Part shown: piece after piece, positions 17,425 through 25,805 of the stretch
How the letters are laid out: every line of letters starts with the position of its first letter
How positions within the stretch are numbered: position 1 is the first letter of the stretch
NCBI GenBank assembly: GCA_965214295.1
Contig: OZ243944.1
Coordinates: forward strand, 1,240,001 to 1,304,000
DNA length: 64,000 nucleotides
Origin: JAJDUF01 sp965214295
Lineage (GTDB): Bacteria; Chloroflexota; UBA11872; UBA12225; JAJDUF01
Direction: 5' to 3'
Notes under the pieces: model-generated
The model's input: only the letters and a program-made list of their open reading frames with translations
The model's database searches: none
Told to the model about the DNA's origin: nothing
Position numbers and translations under genes: made by a program

Positions 17425-18167
17425 CACGCGCGCTCCGTGTCCCCGGCGGCGTTGATGCCGGGGACGGCTGCCGGCCGCCAGCGGGTATAGCGCAGGGCGC
17501 ACGAGCAGAGCTTCCAGGCCGCGCCTAGCGTGCCGCGGACCGTGCCCGACACTTTCGACCGGCCGGCCAATCGCGGGCGGTACGCAACCGGTACTTCAAC
17601 GATCCGTAGGCGGGCACGGATGGCCTTGACCACGAATTCGGTCGTCCAGCCGTAGGTCATCTCGGACATCGCCAGGCGCCGGAGACAGCTCAGGCGGATC
17701 GCCTTGAACGACGGGAGATCGCGGAGTCGTCGCCGGAGCAGCAGCCCTAGCATGGTCAGTACCAGCCAGTTGCCGAACCGGGCATGGAGGCGTTGGGCTT
17801 CCGGGTGCTGGGAGAGGTCGCGCGGGCCAAGCACGACATCGGCTTGCCCGGTCAGAAGGGGAGCAAGCACGCGCGGTAGCTCGGCGGGGGGATCGGCATA
17901 GTCGCCGTCGAGAAAGACGACGATCTCAGCCCCGGCTTGCTCCGCGGCGCGCACGCCCGCCCAACAGGCCGCGCCATAGCCGGGCCGCTCCTGGGGTAAG
18001 GCCGCGGCTCCTAGTCCGGTAGCGATCTCATCCGTGCCGTCGGTGCTGTCGCCGGTGACGACAAAGACACGATCCACCACGTCGGGCGGCACCTCGGACA
18101 GCACCGCGCCGATAGACTCGGCTTCGTTCCAGGCGGGGATCACCAGGGCAATACGAGGCGTTGGCAC
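17424..18167 (-). CDS. Family 2 glycosyltransferase (dolichol-phosphate-mannose-synthase-like)
   Basis: 247 residues from GTG 18167; an earlier GTG at 18215 is possible but the family start is close to PRIALVIPAWNEAESIGAVL. The GT-A fold is shown by VVTGDSTDGTDEIA, GYGAACWAGVRAAEQAGAEI and the DGDYADPP (DxD) metal site. It lacks the long C-terminal membrane domain of some DPM synthases. It would transfer a sugar from a nucleotide donor to a lipid or other acceptor on the cytoplasmic side. It is coupled to the downstream DUF2064-type gene. Confidence 0.85.
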   Translation of the reverse strand: MPTPRIALVIPAWNEAESIGAVLSEVPPDVVDRVFVVTGDSTDGTDEIATGLGAAALPQERPGYGAACWAGVRAAEQAGAEIVVFLDGDYADPPAELPRVLAPLLTGQADVVLGPRDLSQHPEAQRLHARFGNWLVLTMLGLLLRRRLRDLPSFKAIRLSCLRRLAMSEMTYGWTTEFVVKAIRARLRIVEVPVAYRPRLAGRSKVSGTVRGTLGAAWKLCSCALRYTRWRPAAVPGINAAGDTERA

Positions 18168-18350
18168 GCGCTTACTATACCTATGACAGCCGGAGGCTAT
18201 GGAGCCGCCACGCACCCTTCCTTGTCAGGGAGCATCCTTCCCGCGACACCCTGGATTCCGGCTTCCGCCGGAATGACGGACAGCTGGAGAACTGCCCACT
18301 CTCTCCTGGGAGAGGGCCGCGGTGAGGGGAGATGGGGATGCGGCGCGCCG

Positions 18351-19100
18351 TTAGTCGTTCGTGGCGCCACTGAGCCACCGCACAATGTCACCACGGCTAA
18401 CCACTCCGGCCAGCCGACCGTCGCGCACAACCGGCATGCGCTTGATGCGGCGGCGCGTCATCTCCGCCGCGACCTCGGCGATAGACACGTCGGCTGCGAT
18501 TGTGTACGCTGGCGTCGTCATGATGTCCGCGACGGTCTGTCCCTGGCGACCAATCACATCCGCTTCACTGACCACGCCGATGACGGCGCCGGCATCGTCA
18601 ACAACGGGCAGCCCCGTGATACCGTGGAAGCTCAAGACCGAGGCGACTTTGGCCACGTCTTCAACTGGCTGCGCGGTGACGACCGGGGTGCTCATAATGT
18701 CGCTAGCTACACCGGGACGACCCGGCACCGTGGCCGGCGCCAGCTGCTCCCCTTCCGGCTGCTCCAGATAGGAGGCGTCGCCAACGGTGGACAGCCCAGC
18801 GCCGGCGCCTTCGTGACGACGATAGTGCAACGCTGCCGGCTCGTCGTCGAAGAAGGCCCCGGAAGCGTCGCGATGGATTTCGAAGATGAGCACCCGCTCG
18901 TTCTCCAGCCGTAGCGCACCCCGCAGGACGGTGGCATCCATCACGACCAAATCGTCGGGCGTTCCACCCTCGACTACCGTCGTGATCTCCCCACCGCGGA
19001 CGGCGAGCAGGACGACCTCATCGGCCTCTTCGGCGGCCGCCCCCTCCTGATTCGGGTTGGCCTCGCCCGCAAACGCCTCTTGGATGTTCAACCGCTTCAT
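18351..19100 (-). CDS. Tandem CBS-domain protein with an unassigned N-terminal domain
   Basis: 249 residues. Residues about 135-190 (SDIMSTPVVTAQPVEDVAKV then ITGLPVVDDAGAVIGVVSEA) and 192-246 (VADIMTTPAYTIAADVSIAE then IKRMPVVRDGRLAGVVSRGD) are two CBS repeats that would form a Bateman module binding adenosyl ligands. The first 130 residues (EVVLLAVRGGEITTVVEGGT, DATVLRGALRLENERVLIFE) are a separate beta-rich domain I do not recognise. The gene is alone. A role as an energy-state sensor is inference from the CBS pair. Confidence 0.8.
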   Translation of the reverse strand: MKRLNIQEAFAGEANPNQEGAAAEEADEVVLLAVRGGEITTVVEGGTPDDLVVMDATVLRGALRLENERVLIFEIHRDASGAFFDDEPAALHYRRHEGAGAGLSTVGDASYLEQPEGEQLAPATVPGRPGVASDIMSTPVVTAQPVEDVAKVASVLSFHGITGLPVVDDAGAVIGVVSEADVIGRQGQTVADIMTTPAYTIAADVSIAEVAAEMTRRRIKRMPVVRDGRLAGVVSRGDIVRWLSGATND

Positions 19101-19482
19101 GAAGGATCCTCCTCACCACACACGTCATGCGGACTGTGCCGTCCATCAACCTTTACAGCAGGGGAACCGGGGACTGTTGGCCGCCTCCAGGTAGCCGATA
19201 GCGCAGCGTGAGACGGTCTACCGTTGCGCGTTCGAGCGATTGTAGGAGCAGCACCAGACAGCACAGCCGGAAGCGATCGCGATGACCTGCGAGGGCTGCG
19301 CCGCCTGAGTGCCAACTGATCGCATGGTCCTGAGGGCTGGGGGTCAGTCTAGCAGATAGGGGATACCAACGGTGGAGCAGCGGGGATGACCGCCCGCTCG
19401 GCCCTCCTCACCACTGACAAGGGCTGGTAAACGAGTGGAACACGCCAGAACGGGCGCTGTAGGGGCACGGCATGCCGTGCCC
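19101..19482. other. Intergenic region with a strong palindrome
   Basis: The 382 bp between the CBS gene and the rhodanese gene hold a perfect 28-bp palindrome at 19459-19486 (GTAGGGGCACGGCA followed by its exact complement), which reaches the last codons of the rhodanese gene. Otherwise I see no gene or RNA. Confidence 0.6.
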
Positions 19483-19486
19483 CTAC
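19459..19486. repeat. Perfect 28-bp palindrome of the GTAGGGGC family
   Basis: GTAGGGGCACGGCA is followed directly by its reverse complement. Related palindromes, all with a GTAGGGGC-type arm, a central CATG or short loop and an often complete right arm GCCCCTAC, lie at 15890-15912, 24619-24648, 25160-25179, 44289-44308 and 61732-61761. Here it sits over the 3' end of the rhodanese gene and could stop transcription. Confidence 0.75.
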
Positions 19487-20418
19487 CCCTGATCGATGGG
19501 CAAGCTCTGGTCGTTGCTCCAGTCCTGCCAGGAGCCGTCGTAGTTCCGCACCTGCCCGTAGCCGAGCAGCTTCAGGATGAAGTACGCTTGGGCGCCACGC
19601 ACGGCAGACTGGCAGTACGTGATGACCTCTTTGTCCGGAGTGATGCCGGCGTCTGCGTAGAGCTGTTTCAGCTCGGCCAGTGCCTTGACGACGGGCACCT
19701 CACCGGTGGTCACACTGTTGACCCAGTCGATATTGATGGCCCCCGGCACGCGGCCGCCGCGGCCGGCGCCCTTCCGCACGTCTGCGCCGGTGTATTCCTC
19801 CGGTGTGCGAGCGTCGCAGAGCGCCACGCTGTTCTTGCCCATGTTCTCCAGGATGTAGGCCCTGTCGGCAATTTTGCTGGGATCGGCCTTGGCGCTGAAG
19901 GTCGCCGCCGGAAAGCGCGGGGCCTGCCGCGTGACGGCGCGGTTCTCGGCCGCCCACTTGGGATAGCCGCCGTTGAGGATCGAGATGCGGGGATGGCCGT
20001 AGTAGTCCAGAACCCAGAACAGCCGCGCAGCGATGACGGTACGGCTGTCGTCGTAGATGACGACGTGGTGGTCGTCCCCGATGCCGGCGGCGCCGACGAT
20101 CTCGGCGACCTCCGCCGCCGGGCGAACGTCGCTCACAAACTCGTTGACCTTGTGATCCACGGCACCAATCGTGAGGTTGACTGCTCCCGGAATGTGGGTC
20201 TCCTGGTACTTCTCCGGGGAGCGCACGTCCACAATCCGCAGGTTGTCGTCCTCCAAGCGGCCAGCCAGCCAGTCGGTTTCGACGAGCAGGTCGGTCGCGA
20301 GACCGCTGGCTCCGTCCGTGGTAGACGCCTCTTCTTCCCCACACGCGGCCAGCAGTAATGTCGCGGTCAATGCGGCGCTACCACCGAGCAGGCTGCGACG
20401 AGATACCTGTAGCTCCAT
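19483..20418 (-). CDS. Exported two-domain rhodanese (thiosulfate sulfurtransferase) lipoprotein
   Basis: 311 residues. The N-terminus SRRSLLGGSAALTATLLLAA followed by Cys combines a twin-arginine-like signal with a lipobox, so the enzyme is probably anchored outside the membrane. Two rhodanese domains follow. The first (LRIVDVRSPEKYQETHIPGA) lacks the active Cys; the second has Cys269 in ITYCQSAVRGAQAYF, the six-residue active loop of thiosulfate sulfurtransferases. It moves a sulfane sulfur from thiosulfate to a thiol acceptor. It lies downstream of tusA and the thiosulfate transporter gene on the same strand, suggesting a joint sulfur-acquisition unit. Confidence 0.88.
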   Translation of the reverse strand: MELQVSRRSLLGGSAALTATLLLAACGEEEASTTDGASGLATDLLVETDWLAGRLEDDNLRIVDVRSPEKYQETHIPGAVNLTIGAVDHKVNEFVSDVRPAAEVAEIVGAAGIGDDHHVVIYDDSRTVIAARLFWVLDYYGHPRISILNGGYPKWAAENRAVTRQAPRFPAATFSAKADPSKIADRAYILENMGKNSVALCDARTPEEYTGADVRKGAGRGGRVPGAINIDWVNSVTTGEVPVVKALAELKQLYADAGITPDKEVITYCQSAVRGAQAYFILKLLGYGQVRNYDGSWQDWSNDQSLPIDQG

Positions 20419-20515
20419 CGGTCTTCTCTCCTTAATTCCTTACCAGCTGGTTACTCCGGGGGGGCACGATCAGGCTGAAGTGCGATTCACTCCGGCGGCG
20501 CGCTGTCCGGGCCGC

Positions 20516-20767
20516 TCAGGTGTCGTCGTCCAGCCGCGAGAGGGTGATCTGCCACTCTGCTCCCCCTAGCTCCTGGACTTCAGCGGTAAACCCCAGCTTC
20601 TGGGCCTGCCAGGGCACCGTCGTCAGCGCGGGGGGATGGTCGGTCAGCAGATCAAGCACCTCGCCGAGCGCCGCACCTTCCATAGCCGCTTTGGCTCGCA
20701 ACATGGGATATGGACAGATTTCACCGCGCACATCGAGCGTCGTCCTCTCCCGCGTAGCTCGGCTCAT
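20516..20767 (-). CDS. tusA: TusA-family sulfur carrier protein
   Basis: 83 residues from ATG 20767 (an ATG three codons earlier is possible). LDVRGEICPYPMLRAKAAME holds the CPxP motif whose Cys carries a persulfide; the rest (EVLDLLTDHPPALTTVPWQA) is the TusA fold. In the cytoplasm it hands sulfur to biosynthetic or oxidising enzymes. It lies 39 bp after the YeeE/YedE transporter gene, the standard TsuA-TusA pairing for thiosulfate-derived sulfur. Confidence 0.9.
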   Translation of the reverse strand: MSRATRERTTLDVRGEICPYPMLRAKAAMEGAALGEVLDLLTDHPPALTTVPWQAQKLGFTAEVQELGGAEWQITLSRLDDDT

Positions 20768-20806
20768 AGTCTGCACCTCCTTACGTGTACCCGATTATGT
20801 ACCCGA

Positions 20807-22051
20807 TCAGCCGATCCGGCGGATAGCCCCGACCCCGGCCCAGGCACCGCCGAGCAACCCCAGGCCAAAGACCCAGCCACTCAAGCTCAGGCTAGGGATG
20901 CCGGCGAAAAAGGCTCCTAGGGTACAGCCAATCCCCAAGCCGGCACCGTAGCCCATCAGGATACCTCCGCCGAGGGTCTGCACATACCGCCGGCCTTGCC
21001 GCGGCACCCGGAGCTTGAACTCGCCGGCCAGCAGCGCCGCCACGAACGAGCCGATGACCAGGCCCAGCACCATATACAGCTCTTTGGTGGCGAATGCGGT
21101 GGCAACAACGGTCATGCAGGGGCCAAGCTCGGCGCCGGCCAACTCGACGTGCTCGCCGCCGAGCGCCGCGAACAGTCCGTGCGACCAGCGGCCTAGCTCC
21201 CCGGTCACACCGACCGGGCGTTCGTACAGGTACGACAACATGCCGATGACCCCGAGCGCGACGCCACCGCCGACGGCGGGCCAGCCGGTCACAAATACGC
21301 GCCGGAGGACACCGGCCCAATGCTCGCGCACGCTCGCCGGCGGCAACTCCGGGCCGGCGGGGAACGTAGGCATGAGCATGTCGGCGCGTTGCTCCCACCA
21401 GACGAGCAGCGCATAGACACCCAGTAATCCCAGCAGGGTCAGCACGACGGCACCGGTCCATCCCAGCGTGTGGGGCAGCCACACCGTCGGCTGACGGGCA
21501 ATCAGCGCCGAGTACCACCAGTTCCAGGTCAGCATCATGGCGATGAGGCCGCCCAGCATCCCGAGCAACGCCACCACTGAGGCGACGTAGCCCTCGCCAA
21601 TCCGATACAGATTGCCCGACATGCACCCCCCGGCGATCACCATGCCAAATCCGAAAAGCAGGCCGGCGATCAGGGTGGTGGGGCCAACGGGGCTAATGCC
21701 GGCAAAGGCCGGCAGTAGCTCCGGGGCCAGGCGGGGGACATAGTTGTACATCACGAAGGCGAACCCCATCGTGGCGACGCCTAGCCCGGCCAAGACACCG
21801 CGCAGCATCCGGCCATCGCCGAGGAGGAAGAGATCGCGGAAGGCCGCGGTGAAGCAGAAGCGGCTACGCTGGAGCACAAAGCCAAAGGCGAGGCCCACAA
21901 TCCAGTAGACCGCCGCCGCGGCCCACACCCGCCCCAGCACCAGCGCGAGCACCAGTGCCACCGCAGTAGCAAGCACGCCGGCGGTGGCATGGCGGGGCCA
22001 CCGCGACTGTGCCGGAGTGGTCGGTGCAGCCACAGAGGTTATCGTTGCCAT
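20807..22051 (-). CDS. YeeE/YedE (TsuA-type) thiosulfate transporter
   Basis: 414 residues with about ten or more hydrophobic helices. The family signature is seen twice: GLAFGFVLQRSRFCFTAAFR with a conserved Cys, and LLFGFGMVIAGGCMSGNLYR, plus MGYGAGLGIGCTLGAFFAGI near the C-terminus. These Cys residues relay thiosulfate through the pore in the structurally known TsuA. It starts an apparent operon with tusA and the rhodanese. The upstream region holds a TTGACA box and an inverted repeat that could be an operator. Confidence 0.88.
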   Translation of the reverse strand: MATITSVAAPTTPAQSRWPRHATAGVLATAVALVLALVLGRVWAAAAVYWIVGLAFGFVLQRSRFCFTAAFRDLFLLGDGRMLRGVLAGLGVATMGFAFVMYNYVPRLAPELLPAFAGISPVGPTTLIAGLLFGFGMVIAGGCMSGNLYRIGEGYVASVVALLGMLGGLIAMMLTWNWWYSALIARQPTVWLPHTLGWTGAVVLTLLGLLGVYALLVWWEQRADMLMPTFPAGPELPPASVREHWAGVLRRVFVTGWPAVGGGVALGVIGMLSYLYERPVGVTGELGRWSHGLFAALGGEHVELAGAELGPCMTVVATAFATKELYMVLGLVIGSFVAALLAGEFKLRVPRQGRRYVQTLGGGILMGYGAGLGIGCTLGAFFAGIPSLSLSGWVFGLGLLGGAWAGVGAIRRIG

Positions 22052-22104
22052 GAAGCCAATGCGCTCCCGGCGCCGTGCCGGGTAACACTCTAGTTGAGGA
22101 AGTC

Positions 22105-22147
22105 TAGTATTCTTTGCAGGATACTAAATAATCGAGAGTGGTGTCAA
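22105..22147 (-). promoter_or_regulatory. Promoter and inverted-repeat operator of the sulfur operon
   Basis: On the minus strand a perfect -35 TTGACA lies at 22142-22147. An inverted repeat TAGTATTC-N6-GGATACTA (22105-22126, seven of eight positions matching) covers the -10 zone, where TAGTAT is 15 bp from the -35. A repressor of the ArsR/BigR type that senses persulfide would fit this layout, but no such gene is in the window. Confidence 0.5.
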
Positions 22148-22236
22148 GATGGTATTGGCTTGCGCCAGGGTCTTTCCATATGTCATTCCGAGTGGATGGA
22201 AGGGTCACTCTCCTGTGGCTGAGATTCTTCGCTCCG

Positions 22237-22308
22237 CTCAGAATGACAATGGAAAGGCCGCTCAGGATGACGTTGGAAAGGCTGCTCAGAATGACGTTGG
22301 AAAAGCTT
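22237..22308 (+). repeat. Three tandem 24-bp repeats
   Basis: Units at 22237-22260, 22261-22284 and 22285-22308 start CTCAGAATGAC or CTCAGGATGAC and continue with TTGGAAAGGCTG-type sequence; a degenerate fourth follows. Just upstream, GAGATTCTTCGCTCCGCTC on the same strand belongs to a short intergenic element known from many Chloroflexota-like genomes. Confidence 0.7.
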
Positions 22309-22395
22309 CGCAGAATGGGAGGTTTGGCGGCGACTTTGGAAAGGCCCTGGGCTTGTGCCGGAATGACGGCGCACCACTGGTGCGGTTAGGTGACG

Positions 22396-23481
22396 TCAGT
22401 CCCACTTGAGGAGGCGGGTGGCGACGAGCAGCGCACCGACCGTCCAGCCGGCGAGCACCAGGAGGTCCAGCTGCATGTCGAGCAGGCCGCCGCCGGTCAT
22501 CATAACCGTGCGTAACGCATGGTTGAGATAGGTGAGCGGCAAGGCCTGGATCAACGGCTGTAAGAACGCGGGGGCATTGTCGGTGGGGAAGTAGGAGCCG
22601 CCGAGAAACATCATGGGAAACGAGACGAGCATGGTCACGCCGGCGGCGCTGTCGGCGTCACGGGGCATGCTCCCCAGGAGATAGCCGACAGCGAGCATAC
22701 AGAGGGTGCCCACGATCACGACGAACGCCAGGAGTCCGTAGCTCCCGGCCACGGTCACGCGGAACACGGCAAAGGCCGTCAGTAGCATCACGACGACCTG
22801 CCCTAGGGAGAATAGCAGATGCGCGGCCGCTTGGGTGGCCAGTAGCTCGATGGGCCGCAGGCCCGTGACCGCGAGGCGCCGGAGCACCCCTTTCTGCCGC
22901 CATTCGACCAGGCGGGTGCCCACAAAGAGGTTCGCCCACATGATGACCATGCCCACCAAGCCCGGGGTCATGAAGTCAATAATGCGTAGGCGCTCGGCCT
23001 CCACTTCGGATTCTTCGAGTCTGACCGGATCGGGGCCGCTGTCCTGGAAACTGCGATTCAGGCCCGCAACGATGTTCTGGATTGCTGCGCGTGCCATGGC
23101 CGCCGTCACCGGGTTACTCTTGTCGTAGAAGGCCTGAATGGTGGCATCTCGCGCCGCCAAGCCGGCCTGAAAGCCGGCGCCGATTACGAGCACGGCCCGA
23201 CGGTCGCCGGCTTCCAGCGCCTTCAGCTCGGCGTCGCGCTCACCTTCCACAATCTCCAGCGCCTCCAAGCCTTTCAGGGACTCGATAAGCTGAGTAGAGG
23301 CTGCCTGGCGATCCTCATCAACGATCCCCAACCGGAGCTGGTCGCTGCCCTCCCCGCCCAAGAGGGCACCGAACAGGAGCATGGAGATCAAGCCGATGCC
23401 GAGACTGGTGACGATGGTGATGCGATTACGCAGGAGCATCCGCGTCTGCATGATCGTGAGCACAGTGAGGCTTCGGAGCAT
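22396..23481 (-). CDS. ABC-2 type transporter permease
   Basis: 361 residues from ATG 23481, chosen for GGAGGG seven bases upstream. One N-terminal membrane helix (LRNRITIVTSLGIGLISMLL) is followed by a large external domain (about residues 45-175) and five C-terminal helices, including MLVSFPMMFLGGSYFPTDNA and LPLTYLNHALRTVMM, the ABC-2 signature. It pairs with the ATPase gene 56 bp upstream to form an export system for a lipid, polysaccharide or drug. Substrate unknown. Confidence 0.85.
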   Translation of the reverse strand: MLRSLTVLTIMQTRMLLRNRITIVTSLGIGLISMLLFGALLGGEGSDQLRLGIVDEDRQAASTQLIESLKGLEALEIVEGERDAELKALEAGDRRAVLVIGAGFQAGLAARDATIQAFYDKSNPVTAAMARAAIQNIVAGLNRSFQDSGPDPVRLEESEVEAERLRIIDFMTPGLVGMVIMWANLFVGTRLVEWRQKGVLRRLAVTGLRPIELLATQAAAHLLFSLGQVVVMLLTAFAVFRVTVAGSYGLLAFVVIVGTLCMLAVGYLLGSMPRDADSAAGVTMLVSFPMMFLGGSYFPTDNAPAFLQPLIQALPLTYLNHALRTVMMTGGGLLDMQLDLLVLAGWTVGALLVATRLLKWD

Positions 23482-23537
23482 CGCATTTCCCTCCGGGGAG
23501 AGCACCATGAGGCGGTGGGATTCGGCTGTGGTATGCC

Positions 23538-24458
23538 TTAGCTGCGGAGTCGATGGCCAGTGAGCGACAGGAACACGTCTTCCAGCGTGGGGGTGCGTAC
23601 TTGCAACGTGTTGAGGGGGAGACCTAGCTCCGTGAGCAGTTGCAAGAGCGCCACCAGCGTCCCGTTGAGGTCCACGGAACGCAGCACAACCGTCTGCTCT
23701 AGGCGCTCTTGGTGAACAACGCCGCTGAGGTCGTTCAACACGTCGGTGGGTAGCTCATCTCCCAGACTGCACTCAATCGAGCCTTCCTCGGTGAGCTGGC
23801 CGATCAGATCGCGCGGTGTATCCAAGGCCACGATCTTGCCGCGGTCCATGATGGCGATACGGTCACAGAGCGCTTCGGCCTCTTCCATGTAGTGAGTGGT
23901 CAGTACGATGGTCTTGCCGTCCTGCCGAATCTCGCTGATAAGCTCCCACACCGACCGCCGCGCCTGGGGATCGAGTCCGGTCGTCGGCTCGTCGAGGAAG
24001 AGCAGCTTGGGATCGTTGACGAGCGCCAGCGCGAGCGAAAGGCGCTGCTGCTGCCCCCCGGAAAGCTCGGTGGCATAGGTGCGTTGCCGCTCGCCGAGGC
24101 CGAGCCGTTCAAGCAGACCGTCACGGGACAACGATCCGGGGTAGAGGGAGGCAAACAGGTCCAGCGCCTCGCCCGCGCGTAGCAGGTCCGGCAAGGTCGA
24201 GGCTTGGAGCTGAACGCCGATACGCTGTTGCACCGCGCGCCGCTGCCGACGCACGTCCAGGCCGTCAACCGTGACCGCGCCGGCATCGCCTTGGCGCAGC
24301 CCCTCGATGATCTCCAGGGTCGTCGTCTTGCCGGCACCGTTGGGACCGAGAATACCGAAGATTTCCCCGGTGCGTACTGCAAAGCTCACGTCGTCTACGG
24401 CTAGAACGTCGCCGTAACGCTTGACAAGTCCATCCACCTGGACAATGGAAGCGGTCAT
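23538..24458 (-). CDS. ABC transporter ATP-binding protein, CcmA/NatA (drug export) type
   Basis: 306 residues. Walker A GPNGAGKTT is near residue 38, signature ELSGGQQQRL near 133, Walker B LLFLDEPTTGLDP near 155, and the switch His is in LTTHYMEEAE. The C-terminal 80 residues (LEDVFLSLTGHRLR) are the accessory domain of DrrA/NatA-type exporters. It is the first gene of a two-gene unit with the ABC-2 permease. A resistance or lipid-export role is likely but not provable from sequence. Confidence 0.9.
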   Translation of the reverse strand: MTASIVQVDGLVKRYGDVLAVDDVSFAVRTGEIFGILGPNGAGKTTTLEIIEGLRQGDAGAVTVDGLDVRRQRRAVQQRIGVQLQASTLPDLLRAGEALDLFASLYPGSLSRDGLLERLGLGERQRTYATELSGGQQQRLSLALALVNDPKLLFLDEPTTGLDPQARRSVWELISEIRQDGKTIVLTTHYMEEAEALCDRIAIMDRGKIVALDTPRDLIGQLTEEGSIECSLGDELPTDVLNDLSGVVHQERLEQTVVLRSVDLNGTLVALLQLLTELGLPLNTLQVRTPTLEDVFLSLTGHRLRS

Positions 24459-24618
24459 CGCCGTTGCTCACCCATCATCGCGTACACCCCACGTATCCGG
24501 CTATACGACCGACGTGGTCCGGCAAGTGTTTCACCTACCGATACCGGGAGGCGGAGCTACCCCCCTCTCCCCGGCTCACAGGGATAGTTAAACCGGAGAA
24601 ACAGGCACCATAAGTGCC

Positions 24619-24648
24619 CGTAGGGGCGCAACATGCTGCGCCCCTACG
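24619..24648. repeat. GTAGGGGC-family palindrome
   Basis: CGTAGGGGCGCA and TGCGCCCCTACG flank the loop ACATGC, giving a 12-bp perfect stem. It lies 75 bp past the end of the glutaredoxin gene and could end its transcript. Confidence 0.7.
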
Positions 24649-24722
24649 ACGCGGGCCATACCTACTCCTGTGGGAGAGAGCGGCGGCGGGGTTGAAGAGG
24701 CTGCGGGAGAAGGCGCGGCGCC

Positions 24723-25028
24723 TTATTCCTCGCAGCCGCGCTGGACCGCAGTCGCCACGGTCGCCATGGACCGAACGATGCCCTTGTCCAGCAGATACGC
24801 TTCAACTTCCTCGCCACTCACGTCGGGAAGGATATCGTCACCGACTTGGAGCGAGGGTTGGAGATACTGCCCCGTCAAGCGGACCATCTCCGCGTAGTTG
24901 AAGGGGTTGTTCACGATGTCCTTGTCTTCATACTCCAGATCGTACTTCCCCAATACGGCCCGGACACCTTGGCTCCAGCCACACACCGGCTTCATGTAGG
25001 CCACGATTTTCGGCTGATCTCCTGCCAT
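24723..25028 (-). CDS. Monothiol glutaredoxin-like protein
   Basis: 101 residues. The thioredoxin-fold active site is KPVCGWSQGVRAVL, a CGWS motif with one Cys (residue 16), close to the CGFS/CGWS of monothiol glutaredoxins. The cis-proline region appears as QYLQPSLQVGDDILPDVSGE in place of the usual TVPQVFI.G, so it is a divergent member. Such proteins move iron-sulfur clusters or glutathione/bacillithiol adducts. Start ATG 25028; GGAGTGCTCCT surrounds it at weak distance. Confidence 0.75.
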   Translation of the reverse strand: MAGDQPKIVAYMKPVCGWSQGVRAVLGKYDLEYEDKDIVNNPFNYAEMVRLTGQYLQPSLQVGDDILPDVSGEEVEAYLLDKGIVRSMATVATAVQRGCEE

Positions 25029-25159
25029 AGGAGCACTCCTTCTCTCGGATACGAAACGGCCGGTCCCACGACTGCCGACTGCTTGGATAACTCTAGCACA
25101 TCTGCCACTCGGTGAGGTAGTACGGCCCCCCTATGGTCCCCCCGCTCCGGCAGGGGGAC

Positions 25160-25179
25160 GGGCGCTGCATGCTGCGCCC
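25160..25179. repeat. Small GTAGGGGC-family palindrome
   Basis: GGGCGC-TGCATGCT-GCGCCC followed by CTAC: the right arm of the family is complete and the left is shortened. It lies between two minus-strand genes. Confidence 0.6.
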
Positions 25180-25278
25180 CTACATGTGGACTGCCCTCCT
25201 ACCCGTCCTGTCTCTGACAGACTCCCTCCTCTCTATCACTCGGCGATGGGGAGGGGCCGGGTGATGGGCCAAGAATCC

Positions 25279-25548
25279 CTAGCCCGGCTCGCGGACGAAA
25301 GAGAGCGCCGCGGCCAGTGCGGCCTGGGGGGTCGAAAAGGAGCCAATGTTGCGGTAGTCACCGTTGCTCTGGTGTCCGACGACCGTGTACTCGACTTCAC
25401 TCAACCGGGACACCTCCGCCGCTTGCCCCGGTTGGGCCCCCTCGGTACGGATGTCATGTCCCAGGGTCACGTAGTCGCCCGTGCGAGCAATCCGGCAGCG
25501 CACCTCCAGAACACGGGCTGCCGCTGCGAGGGCAGATTCTTCCGCCAT
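25279..25548 (-). CDS. Small protein of unknown function
   Basis: 89 residues, start ATG 25548 with GGGAGAG seven bases before it. Sequence such as VRCRIARTGDYVTLGHDIRT and VEYTVVGHQSNGDYRNIGSF suggests a small beta-sheet domain with a C-terminal helix (PQAALAAALSFVREP). I recognise no family. The good ribosome site and normal composition support it being real. Confidence 0.55.
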   Translation of the reverse strand: MAEESALAAAARVLEVRCRIARTGDYVTLGHDIRTEGAQPGQAAEVSRLSEVEYTVVGHQSNGDYRNIGSFSTPQAALAAALSFVREPG

Positions 25549-25805
25549 GGCGCTCTCCCTGGTTCCTTGGATGAAGGATACAACATCAGGCGGATTTGGG
25601 AGGGTTGGCCCCTGCTAGGGCTAGGCCCGATGCTGGTCTGAATCAGGATTTGCAGGATGCAAGGATGAGCAGGATGGATTGCGGCTTCCGCCGCAATGAC
25701 GGGGCGGCGGGGGAGTCGGCCAGGGCACCCACAAGGGACGCCCCTACGGCTTAACCTGTGCCTACCCCAGTCAGGAGGGAGGGAGTCTCAACGAGCGGGA
25801 GTGGG
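25549..25805. other. Intergenic region with dispersed repeats
   Basis: Holds a TCAGGATTTGCAGGATGC stretch (about 25643-25660) of the AATCAGGATT family, a TGGATT...AATGACGG element (25675-25702) and a degenerate GGGCACC/CGCCCCTACGG element (about 25724-25750). It lies just downstream of dnaN. No gene seen. Confidence 0.6.
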
